This document shows positions 1 through 7,200 of a DNA stretch of 11,495 bases, piece after piece. This DNA is from Kiritimatiellia bacterium (GTDB lineage: Bacteria > Verrucomicrobiota > Kiritimatiellia > RFP12 > UBA1067). Location: positions 1-11,495 of the forward strand of contig JAGOBZ010000061.1 of assembly GCA_017999015.1 (NCBI GenBank), in the 5' to 3' direction. The position numbers and the translations under genes were made by a program. Every line of letters starts with the position of its first letter. Within the stretch, counting starts at the first letter, position 1. The notes under the pieces were generated by a model. That model searched no databases. It saw nothing but the letters and a program-made list of their open reading frames with translations, and was not told where the DNA came from.

Positions 1-1552
1 CGCCCGAACGTCCGTAGGAGTTCAGATCCCCGCCGTTGGCCGAGACCGAGCCGGCGCCGCCCAGCGCGCCGACCTCCAGCAGGATCGAGCCGCCGCTGCC
101 GCCGCCCCGGTAGACTGCTGTCGACGGGGAGGTCTGCCAGTAGTATCCCGGCGCACCGTTGGCGCGCAGCATTCCGTCCAGTTCCAACGAATCCGCCATG
201 ATCCGCAGCATGCCGCCGCCGCGCCGAACCGTGCTCGCCGATCCGTTGCCGCCCGATCCCAGGTTCGTAGGGCAGAAGGCGTCGCCGTAGGTCGGGCACG
301 ACGTGCCGTTGTACTCCTGGCCCCGTCCGCCATGGCTGCCACCCGAGTAGCCGGTCGTGCCGGACAGGTAGTCGAGTCCGCGTTCGCTCACGTCGATGGA
401 TGAGCCCGACGCCACCTCCACCGTCCCGCACTCGATTTGCAGTCCGCCAACAAGGCCTGCGGCGTGCCGCAGCACCGACGCGCCGCCGAGAGCCACCCGG
501 TTGCTGTAGCCGAAGCTGCCGGCATGTTCCCATGTGCTGTCGCAAAGCGCCAGCTCGGGTCCCGTGACATCGCCGGTGAACGTCACACTTGCGTTGGTAA
601 TCACTGTCTGCGCCAGTGCCAATGGCTCGCTCGCCGTGAGACTCAAGCGGGCTTTGCCGTTCACGAAGAGCCGGTCGATCCGGTTCGATCCGAGGCTCAC
701 CGGTGTGGGGATGGCCGCGTCAGATTCCGCGCCGCGGTTGTCGAGCACGAGCCTTCCCAGCGGCTCGGCGCGGTCCTTCAGATACACCGTGCCCGCGCCG
801 CCATTGCCGCCGCCGGTCGCCTGGATGCCATCGAGGTCGAAGCCGGATGCGTCGTCGTAATACACAGCCACGCGTCCCCCGCCGCCGACTCCCACATAGC
901 TGCCGGGCCGCGTTCCGCCGTTGGCATGGATCAAGCCGTTGCCGGCGAGCGTATCGACATCGACCAGAATCGACCCTCCGCTGCCGGCGCCCCGGTATTC
1001 GGATCCATAAGATCCACTGTAATAATAGGCCGTTTCTCCGTTGGCGCGGAGTTCGCCGTCCAGTAGCAAAGACGCCGCCGTGATCCGAACCCTGCCTCCA
1101 CCGCGGCAAATCACACTGGCATTGCCGTAGCCGCCCGATCCCGGGTTTGTGGGGCAGAAAACATCGCCGTAGGTCGCGCAAGACGTGCCGTCGTATTCCT
1201 GGCCTCGTCCTCCGTAGCTGCCGCCCGAACGGCCGGTTGTGCCGGACAGGTAGCCGAGTCCCCTCTCGCTGACGTCGATTTTCGAGCCTGTGGCGACCGA
1301 GACCGTTCCCGAGACGGTCAGCGTCATGCCCGCCGAACCGGCGGTGTGGGTCAGCGTCGCGCTGTTGACCAGATACAGGTTGGTGAAGACGTGCGCGCCG
1401 TCGACCGTGAGCGTGCAGCCGCTCACCGTCACGGGCTGGCCCTCGTAGGTCGCGTCCCCGTCGGGGATGTGCGCGTCCTCCGTGAACGTGACCGCCCGCG
1501 CGGCCAGCAGCGGCAGCAGCGCCGCCGCCAGAACCATGGCGTTTCGTTTCAT
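1..1552 (-). CDS. Secreted Gly-rich repeat protein (3' end outside window)
   Basis: My manual translation from the ATG at 1552-1550 stays open to the window edge, giving 517 residues without a stop, so the C-terminus is missing. The start is supported by AAAGGAGAG 6 nt upstream and by the signal peptide that follows (MKRNAMVLAAALLPLLAARA). The mature part is rich in Gly, Ser and Thr with alternating hydrophobic residues, as in extracellular beta-solenoid proteins. It carries a duplicated segment at about residues 82-213 and 376-508, each with IDVSERGL, LSGTTG, GGRGQEY, TYGD, FCPTN, GSGGSI and ANGG motifs; a GGGGRVAVYYDD segment follows the first copy at 223-234. This layout resembles Gly-rich surface proteins of PVC bacteria and myxobacteria. 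I see no catalytic motif. It lies 162 nt downstream of the beta-helix gene, behind a repeat-bearing leader. The exact function is unknown; an adhesive or envelope role is inference. Confidence 0.85.
   Translation of the reverse strand, partial: MKRNAMVLAAALLPLLAARAVTFTEDAHIPDGDATYEGQPVTVSGCTLTVDGAHVFTNLYLVNSATLTHTAGSAGMTLTVSGTVSVATGSKIDVSERGLGYLSGTTGRSGGSYGGRGQEYDGTSCATYGDVFCPTNPGSGGYGNASVICRGGGRVRITAASLLLDGELRANGETAYYYSGSYGSEYRGAGSGGSILVDVDTLAGNGLIHANGGTRPGSYVGVGGGGRVAVYYDDASGFDLDGIQATGGGNGGAGTVYLKDRAEPLGRLVLDNRGAESDAAIPTPVSLGSNRIDRLFVNGKARLSLTASEPLALAQTVITNASVTFTGDVTGPELALCDSTWEHAGSFGYSNRVALGGASVLRHAAGLVGGLQIECGTVEVASGSSIDVSERGLDYLSGTTGYSGGSHGGRGQEYNGTSCPTYGDAFCPTNLGSGGNGSASTVRRGGGMLRIMADSLELDGMLRANGAPGYYWQTSPSTAVYRGGGSGGSILLEVGALGGAGSVSANGGDLNSYGRSG
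29..427 (-). repeat. Internal duplication, copy B
   Basis: This encodes about residues 376-508 of the Gly-rich secreted protein and is the partner of copy A (914-1309). It keeps the SERGL, LSGTTG, GGRGQEY, TYGD, FCPTN and GGGSGGSI motifs. The gene runs off the window just after it, so further copies may exist. Confidence 0.85.
914..1309 (-). repeat. Internal duplication, copy A
   Basis: This encodes about residues 82-213 of the Gly-rich secreted protein. It aligns with copy B (29-427) at an offset of 294 residues (882 nt), with a one-residue indel near the end. By hand, about 70 of the first 91 residues are identical, and the DNA is visibly similar too, for example the shared GTGCCGGACAGGTAG on the plus strand. 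Confidence 0.85.
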
Positions 1553-1570
1553 GGCTGCTCTCCTTTCTTT

Positions 1571-1629
1571 GCATTCGAGAGAATCGAGCGAATCGAATGA
1601 CTCGACTGAATCGATTCGATTTTATCGAT
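1571..1629 (-). repeat. 9-bp TCGATTC-type tandem repeat, leader copy 1
   Basis: On the minus strand the units are ATCGATAAA (1629-1621), a shortened ATCGA (1620-1616), ATCGATTCA (1615-1607), GTCGAGTCA, TTCGATTCG, CTCGATTCT and CTCGAATGC (ending 1571). The array ends 18 nt before the ATG of the Gly-rich gene. The five complete units nearest the gene read I/V/F/L-D/E-S in its frame. The TAA at 1624-1622 lies in that same frame and closes it upstream. A 10-bp palindrome GAATCGATTC sits at 1608-1617. Confidence 0.9.
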
Positions 1630-1639
1630 TCACTCGCAC

Positions 1640-1660
1640 CATCACGGCACCTCCACTTTC
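1640..1660 (-). promoter_or_regulatory. Conserved 21-nt Shine-Dalgarno/ATG block, copy 1
   Basis: The minus strand contains GTGGAGGTGCCGTGATG, with a strong GGAGG 7 nt before an ATG (1642-1640). The whole 21 nt is identical to 4155-4175. The ATG opens a six-codon reading frame, MVRVNR, ending in TAA at 1624-1622 and in the same frame as the Gly-rich gene 90 nt downstream. It could be a leader peptide or a relict gene end, since it also reads as KVEVP-stop. Confidence 0.75.
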
Positions 1661-1714
1661 CTTGGCTCGTTTCCTTGCATTTCGTTCCCCTTGGCCTCTT
1701 CACAGACCGCCCGC

Positions 1715-3145
1715 TCAATAGGTGAAGTTAGCCCAGGCGTCGGTGGTGCCGAGTCCGGTGCCCGAGCCGCCGCCGTCGCCGGAGACGGCCGCGCTGTCGG
1801 CGGCGACGACGATGGTGCCGACCCCGTTGCCGGCGGCGATCGACCAGTTGACCGTGTTGAACGTACAGGCGTTGCGGTAGATCAGGTTGCCCGCCATGTC
1901 CACGTCCATGCCGCGGTCGTTGCCCAGAAGCTGGTTGTCGGCGAGCACGTTGCGGGTCTGCAACGCGTGGATGCCGGCGGCGTCCGAACCGTTCCCGTTC
2001 ATGGCGCAGAGGCAGCGCTCCACGCGTGAATCCGTCAGGATGAGGATGCCGTCTCCCATGTTGTAGCGGACCAGGCAGTCGCGGACGCAGGATCCCGTGT
2101 CCACGTAGACGCCCATGCCCCGAGTCGAATCGCCGGAGGCCAGCGTGCTCGTCTGCCAATTGGCAGCGCAATTCTCGACTGTGCTGCCGGATCCCGCGTA
2201 AATCCCGTAGCTGCTCGATTCCGAGCCGACATTGGAAAGGGCCGCGCAACCTGATACCTGCGAACCGCCGCCGGCGTAGATGCCGGCGCGGAGCTGGTTG
2301 CGGGCGACCGCGCAGTCCAGGATTCGCGACCCCGAACCGGTCTTGATCCCGTAGAGGCTCGGCCCGTTTCCGACGAGCGCACAGCTCTGGACGACCGCGC
2401 CTTCGTTCAGGCTGACGCACGTCGAACTCACCTGATTGCTGTAGACGACACAGTCCTTCACCAGAGCGCCGTTATTGGCCTGAAGGGCGTAGTTGCCGCC
2501 GCATTTCGTGATGACACAGGATTCTGCGCGCAGGCCGTCGCCGGCCGTCACGCCTCCAGAACCATAGGGCGACGAGGCCGAACACCGGGTGATTCTGGCC
2601 GCGTTCCCCACCTTGATGGCCGTGGTGAAGCTGCCCGACACCTGGAGCTGGTCGCACCACGTCTTCTCGGGAGGCACCCCTCCGGAGGCATAGCCGATGC
2701 CGTAGTAAAGTCCGCTGATGGCACCGTTGCGGATCGTCGTCTGACGAATGCCGACGGCCAGCTCGACGCCGGTGCCGCTGACGCCCGAGATGCGGAACCC
2801 GTTGAGGTCGAGCGTCACGTCGTCCGCCGCGATGGCGATCCCGACGGTCTTGCTCATCGCGAGATTGCCACCCAGATAGTAGGAGCCGGGCTGGGTGATC
2901 TGGTGGTGGGCCAGGGCGGTGCCCGGCAGCGTCAGCACGTCAACGCGCGTCTCGGCGCGCGCGATCGCCGGCGCCGCGCCCGTCACCGCCGTCTGGACCG
3001 AGGCGATGGACGCATAAATTTCGTCGAGGGACTTCATCGTGGGGCCCGGAGCCCCGGGGGGCGCAAGCGGGCCCTGCGCGCGGAGGCCGAGGGCCGGGAT
3101 CAGCAAACAGGAGAACAGGCAGGTACAGTTGCGGGGCAAGTTCAT
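1715..3145 (-). CDS. Secreted right-handed parallel beta-helix (NosD-like) protein
   Basis: A 476-residue protein with an N-terminal signal segment (residues 1-23, hydrophobic core LFSCLLIPALGL). A Pro-rich patch and a short helical stretch (MKSLDEIYASIASVQTAV, 37-54) come next. The family signature ITQPGSYYLGGNL (83-95) plus DDVTLDLNGF (108-117) is typical of NosD/PbH1 parallel beta-helix proteins common in Verrucomicrobiota and Planctomycetota. Residues 125-420 form the solenoid: repeated rungs of the type G-S-x-V-x-x-C-x-A/V, for example GSRILDCAV, GSQVSGCAA, GSTVENCAA, GSCVRDCLV and DSRVERCLC, with an unusually regular Cys in each rung. It ends WANFTY-stop, a terminus I associate with this family. 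The start is preceded by GAAAGG and lies 31 nt after the stop of the upstream gene, so the two are probably cotranscribed. No catalytic residues are recognised; a surface or polysaccharide-related role is inference. Confidence 0.9.
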   Translation of the reverse strand: MNLPRNCTCLFSCLLIPALGLRAQGPLAPPGAPGPTMKSLDEIYASIASVQTAVTGAAPAIARAETRVDVLTLPGTALAHHQITQPGSYYLGGNLAMSKTVGIAIAADDVTLDLNGFRISGVSGTGVELAVGIRQTTIRNGAISGLYYGIGYASGGVPPEKTWCDQLQVSGSFTTAIKVGNAARITRCSASSPYGSGGVTAGDGLRAESCVITKCGGNYALQANNGALVKDCVVYSNQVSSTCVSLNEGAVVQSCALVGNGPSLYGIKTGSGSRILDCAVARNQLRAGIYAGGGSQVSGCAALSNVGSESSSYGIYAGSGSTVENCAANWQTSTLASGDSTRGMGVYVDTGSCVRDCLVRYNMGDGILILTDSRVERCLCAMNGNGSDAAGIHALQTRNVLADNQLLGNDRGMDVDMAGNLIYRNACTFNTVNWSIAAGNGVGTIVVAADSAAVSGDGGGSGTGLGTTDAWANFTY

Positions 3146-3176
3146 CGTGAGACCTTTCGTTGTATTCAGTTTGATG

Positions 3177-4055
3177 TCATTCGGAAAGTGGGACGATGGC
3201 GCGGACGCGGTAGAAGCGCTTTGCGTCTTCGGTCGTCACGACGCCCTGGGTGGTGGACGCCCCGGCAGGCGGGCCGATCAGGCCGTCCGCCGCATTCGCC
3301 CATCTGGCGGGCAAGAGGCTCAAGGAAGCCTCGATCCGATACAGCCGCGTCGGGCGGCTGCGCCAGGTCAAGGAGTCTTCCGCCGAGCCTCGAAGGAACG
3401 CGGTGATCGCCAGGAGATCGGAAGCGTCAAGCGGATCGGTGTCCGCGCCGGCCTCGTCGGCATCCGACTGCCCGTCGGCGTCTGCATCATGCGTTCCGCC
3501 CTGAAGTGCGGCCAGATTGCCGGCCCGCCGCCATTCAAAGGTGTCGGGGATGCCGTCCGCATCCATGTCGGGGCCGACGTCGAGACGCGTCGTGCGCACA
3601 TGCGCCATCGTGTTCGAGAGACTGATCCAGCCGACGTTGGCGCCCCAGGCGTAGCCGGCGAGGTCGCCCGTGCGCAAGTCGACGCGCGGCTGGCCGGAGG
3701 TCTGCTCGAAGACGATCCAGCCGACGTTCGCGCCGTAGGCATAGCCGGCGAGACCTCCTTCGCCGTCGCGGTTGACGCCCCAGTCCGTAACGGAATTGTT
3801 GGCGTATTGCCATCCGTTTACGGGACTGCCAGAACCGAGGTTGATCCAGCCGCAGTTCGCGATCCAGAGATAGCCGGCGCAGAGCGCCTGACCGATGACC
3901 GCGCCATCAGGCTCGCTTGGCCGGGTGTTGACCCACCCGATGTTAGCGCCCCAGGCATAGGGATGCGCCGGATCAATGGTTGTCTGCCCGTTCGCCTGCA
4001 CAGGCGACAGCAGAACCGCCGCCGGCGGCAGCAGTAGAATCAGGCTCGGTTTCAT
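3177..4055 (-). CDS. Secreted Trp/Gly-repeat protein with TSP3-like segment and RFYRV tail
   Basis: A 292-residue protein from the ATG at 4055, chosen because a clear signal peptide follows (MKPSLILLLPPAAVLLSPVQ). Its own ribosome site is weak (AAGAAAG). An in-frame ATG at 4157 has a far better Shine-Dalgarno but would add 34 mostly acidic, repeat-encoded residues before the signal peptide. Four related repeats follow: YAWGANIGWV (33-42), GYLWIANCGWI (61-71), GYAYGANVGWI (104-114) and GYAWGANVGWI (134-144), like the GYAWSENIGWI repeats seen in many secreted bacterial proteins. Residues 161-208 are Asp-rich, thrombospondin-type-3-like (DMDADGIPD, DADADGQSDADE), probably Ca-binding. The C-terminal segment (about 226-289) ends KRFYRVRAIVP and resembles the tail of the giant protein upstream. 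It is probably cotranscribed with the beta-helix gene. Function unknown. Confidence 0.85.
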   Translation of the reverse strand: MKPSLILLLPPAAVLLSPVQANGQTTIDPAHPYAWGANIGWVNTRPSEPDGAVIGQALCAGYLWIANCGWINLGSGSPVNGWQYANNSVTDWGVNRDGEGGLAGYAYGANVGWIVFEQTSGQPRVDLRTGDLAGYAWGANVGWISLSNTMAHVRTTRLDVGPDMDADGIPDTFEWRRAGNLAALQGGTHDADADGQSDADEAGADTDPLDASDLLAITAFLRGSAEDSLTWRSRPTRLYRIEASLSLLPARWANAADGLIGPPAGASTTQGVVTTEDAKRFYRVRAIVPLSE

Positions 4056-4070
4056 GGTTTGTCTTTCTTT

Positions 4071-4142
4071 GCTTTCTAGAGAATCGAACGAATCGATTGA
4101 ATCGATTTTGTCGAATCCATCGATTCTCTCGATTCCCTCGAT
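4071..4142 (-). repeat. 9-bp TCGATTC-type tandem repeat, leader copy 2
   Basis: Eight consecutive 9-nt units on the minus strand: ATCGAGGGA (4142-4134), ATCGAGAGA, ATCGATGGA, TTCGACAAA, ATCGATTCA, ATCGATTCG, TTCGATTCT and a degenerate CTAGAAAGC (4079-4071). In frame with the downstream gene they encode IEG-IER-IDG-FDK-IDS-IDS-FDS-LES. The array ends 15 nt before the ATG at 4055. Degeneration is strongest at the outer units, and the first two codon positions of each triplet are the most constant. Confidence 0.92.
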
Positions 4143-4154
4143 AACATCCACCTT

Positions 4155-4175
4155 CATCACGGCACCTCCACTTTC
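4155..4175 (-). promoter_or_regulatory. Conserved 21-nt Shine-Dalgarno/ATG block, copy 2
   Basis: Identical to 1640-1660. The minus strand reads GTGGAGGTGCCGTGATG, with GGAGG 7 nt before the ATG at 4157-4155. This ATG is in frame with the Trp/Gly-repeat gene and the frame is open through the 9-bp repeats, so ribosomes starting here would read MKVDVIEGIERIDG and continue into the gene. The same bases also end a relict reading frame: TGA at 4159-4157 overlaps the ATG by one base. Confidence 0.75.
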
Positions 4176-4216
4176 ACGCGGTAGAAGCGCGCGGGTTTGT
4201 CGCTCGCACCAGTGCG
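4157..4216 (-). pseudogene. Relict RFYRVKVEVP C-terminal tail after the giant gene
   Basis: Directly after the TGA of the giant gene (4219-4217), the same frame stays open for 19 more codons, RTGASDKPARFYRVKVEVP, and then meets TGA at 4159-4157. The RFYRV motif is the usual last element of the C-terminal module seen in the gene at 4055 (KRFYRVRAIVP) and in the giant protein itself (QRFFKVEAKLP). So two tails stand in a row in one frame. The likeliest reading is the 3' end of an older or recombined gene left behind. Stop-codon readthrough is possible but unsupported. Confidence 0.65.
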
Positions 4217-7200
4217 TCAAAGCTCGCTGTCCGGCAATTTCGCCTCGACCTTGAAGAAGCGTTGCGCACCGGGCAGCGTGTTCGTCCAGACGCTGCCAAC
4301 AGGCACCGCGATCTCGCTCCACTCGCCCGATTTCAGATCTGTCTTTGTGAGCACCACGGAACCGGTGCTGCCTGCCAGCCCGGCCCACTGCAACACCCAT
4401 TGGCCGCCCTCGCGCATCACTTCAGCCAGCAGCGCGGGATGGAAGAGCACGTCATCGATGGCCCAGTAATCCACGTTGGAGAGATCGCCGCGAAGCGTCC
4501 AGGCGACGTAGGTCTGATTGCCGTAAGTCCGGCTCAGGCATACGTTCGTGACCGCCGGTTCACCCGGTGTCCAGACCGCCTCGTCCACCCAGTCGACCGC
4601 GTTCGAGCTGGCCTGGATGACGAATTCGACGTTCTCCGGCATGACGAAGAAATACCCGAACGCGCTGCGGAAGCTGACGCACAGGCGGGTGCCGTCGCTG
4701 CTGTCGAACGGCGGGCTGACCAAACGCGAGACCGCGTCTTCCGACCTGTCGGAAACACAGGCGAACTCCGGCAGCACGCCGCCCGCCCCTGCCGGCGGAG
4801 TATCATGCACTCCCCACAGAACGTCGCACCCGTCGTTCTGTTGCGTCCAACCCTCGTCCCAGGGATCGGCGACGAAGGAGGTCTGGTAGCAGCCGGGCAG
4901 CGGCTGCGCGGAACGCACGCGGAAACTCCACAACGGGCCTGCGACTGTCTGCCCGTCGTTGCCGCGCGAGACCACCCGCCACCAGTAGCGCGCGCCAGCG
5001 GTCAGTGTGCCGGGATCGAAGGTGGCCGCGGTCTGATCCTCGAGCCGTCGCATTGCCGGATCGAGACTCTCAACCGCCGCCTGATCGGTGCCCAGATAAA
5101 GATCGACTGTCACTGTGCGCACACCATTGCTCCAGGTCAGCAGTTCAGACGCGTGCGCGGTGAGCATGCCGTCCGCCGGCTGCGGCGACCACGGCGGCTG
5201 CGGCGGCAGAGAGGCAGATACGGCGAAATCGTCGATCCACCAGCCGTCGATGTCCCACAAGACACCGTCGAGCGTCAGCGCCACATATGTCACGCCGCCG
5301 TACTGCGCCGCGACCTGCGTGACAAAGGTTTCAGTCTCGATATCGGCATTGATTTCAGCGACATAGTCGTCGCTCCACGTCACGCCGTCCGGGCTGGTCT
5401 GGATGCGCATCCAAACCGGGTCTTTGGCAGAGTCAAAATAATCGAGGTCATGCTTGAAGCTCACGTTCAGGAATGACGAACCGGCGGTCATCAGCGGCGG
5501 GCTGGCCAGACGCGCGGTTCCGGCACTGCCGTAATCACAGAACATTTCCGGCTGCTGGCCGCCCGCGTTGGCGGTGCCGGCGTGTGACCAAAGGTTGGAG
5601 CCGTCGCCCTGCCGGCTCCAGCCTTCGGCCCAGGGATTGAGGTCGAAGCCGGTCGCGTACGGAAGCGCCTTGAGCGGATCGGGTTGGGTCGTGAAGCTCC
5701 AGACCGTGCCGGTGGTCGCCAAACCGTTGGCGCCGTGCGCTACCACGCGCCAGGCATAGTCACTGCTGTATGGCAGCGCAACAGGCGGGGCGTAACGGTT
5801 GGTCCAAACGCCGGTCACCACCCTTACGTCCGGATCGCAGGCCTCGACATCCGCCGCATTTGCGGAGAAGTAAAGGTCAACCGTTTCCGTTTCCGCTCCG
5901 TTCGACCACGTCAGCGGCGCCGTGACGAAAGCTGCCGTTTCGCCGTCAAGCGGAACGGGGCCGTAGGGCGCGGCCGGCCCTTGCGCCTCGCCCTGAACCA
6001 GCAGATTGTCGAGCAGGATGCCTTGGCTGCCGTAATCCTCGGAATATTTCACGCTGGACCAAAAGCGCAGCGCGAACGTGCCCGAGGGAATCGTGCCGAG
6101 ATCCAGCGAAACACGCGTCCAGTTGACGTTGGTGCTATCGGGATAGAAGTCCTGCCCCACCTGCTGCCAGCCGCCGCCTTTGTGGATATCGACGCGCAGG
6201 TTGATGTCGCGCACATATCCGTTGAGTAACGTCTTATAGTCGAACAGGAGTTCGCAGGGACCACCGGGCGATTGCAGGTAGAGCGTAAACCGTGCCGTAC
6301 TGCGCCAGTTGTCGCCCCCTTCCGCCGCATAATCCCAGAGCAGGGCCGGGTTGCCCGGCTGCCAGTAGACGACCTCGCCACCGCCGCCCTCCATCACCAG
6401 AATGCCGTCGTTCGGCGCGGCCAGCGCACTGTTGCGCGTGATGTCGTGCCGCAGCGCCGCCCACTCGTTGTCCTGCGTCTCGTAGGCGGCTGGCAGACCG
6501 CTGCCGAAGGTCTGCGCATGCGGCAGCGTCATCACAGTCGGCACGGCGGTGGCAAAACGCCAGACCGCGCCGGTGGTGACCCCAAAGCTGTTGGAGGCGA
6601 CAACACGCCAATAGTAAGTGGCCCCGCCGGCAAGCATCGGCGGATTGGCGAGGTTCGCCGAGAGCGGCCCGGCCCAAAGCGCCGCCCCCTGCAGATTGGT
6701 CACGGCCAAGGCGTTCGTGGAACCGTAGACGTATACTTGCGTGGTGAACATGCCAGGCAGCCATTGCAGCGGCGCGGTGACCGGCACGCCGACAGCACCT
6801 TCCGCCGGCGCGGGCGTGTGCGGCACCAACGGCACACCGCCCGCCTCCAGCAGGCGCAGCCCGTCTAAATAAACCACCTGCGACACCGCCTCGCCAAACG
6901 AACTGTAAATGGCGTTCAGATTGACGCGCACCATGAACTCGCCGCCTTCGGTGTTGTAGGACGCTAAATCCACGATCACCTCTTCCCATTCATCTGACTC
7001 GCCGGACCATATGCTGGTGTGCCATGTGCCGTCGAAGATGTCCACGCTCACGTCGGCATAGTCGCCCTGCGTGACGCGGTACCAGAAAGCGAGTTGCGGA
7101 TTCGAGGCGGGGCTGAAGGTTCGCGTGAGCGTCGAGCCGCCGTAGGTGTAATAGCCTGACGGGTTGGCTTCAGCCCGCAAGGCGCGCGTGCCGCTGACCG

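Noticed and set aside
720..1718. A 332-codon minus-strand frame overlapping the Gly-rich gene
   Set aside because: It is an Arg-rich out-of-frame reading. The frame starting at 1552 has a Shine-Dalgarno, a signal peptide and internal repeats and stays open to the window edge.
4056..4175. CRISPR array interpretation of the TCGATT repeats
   Set aside because: The units are 9 bp and contiguous with no unique spacers, and no cas genes are present.
4262..5476. Long open frame on the plus strand (404 codons), and a similar one at 7445-8608
   Set aside because: They lie opposite the giant secreted-protein gene, whose frame has a signal peptide and clear repeated domains. The plus-strand translations are Arg/His/Val-rich without any domain pattern, as expected for shadows in high-GC DNA.
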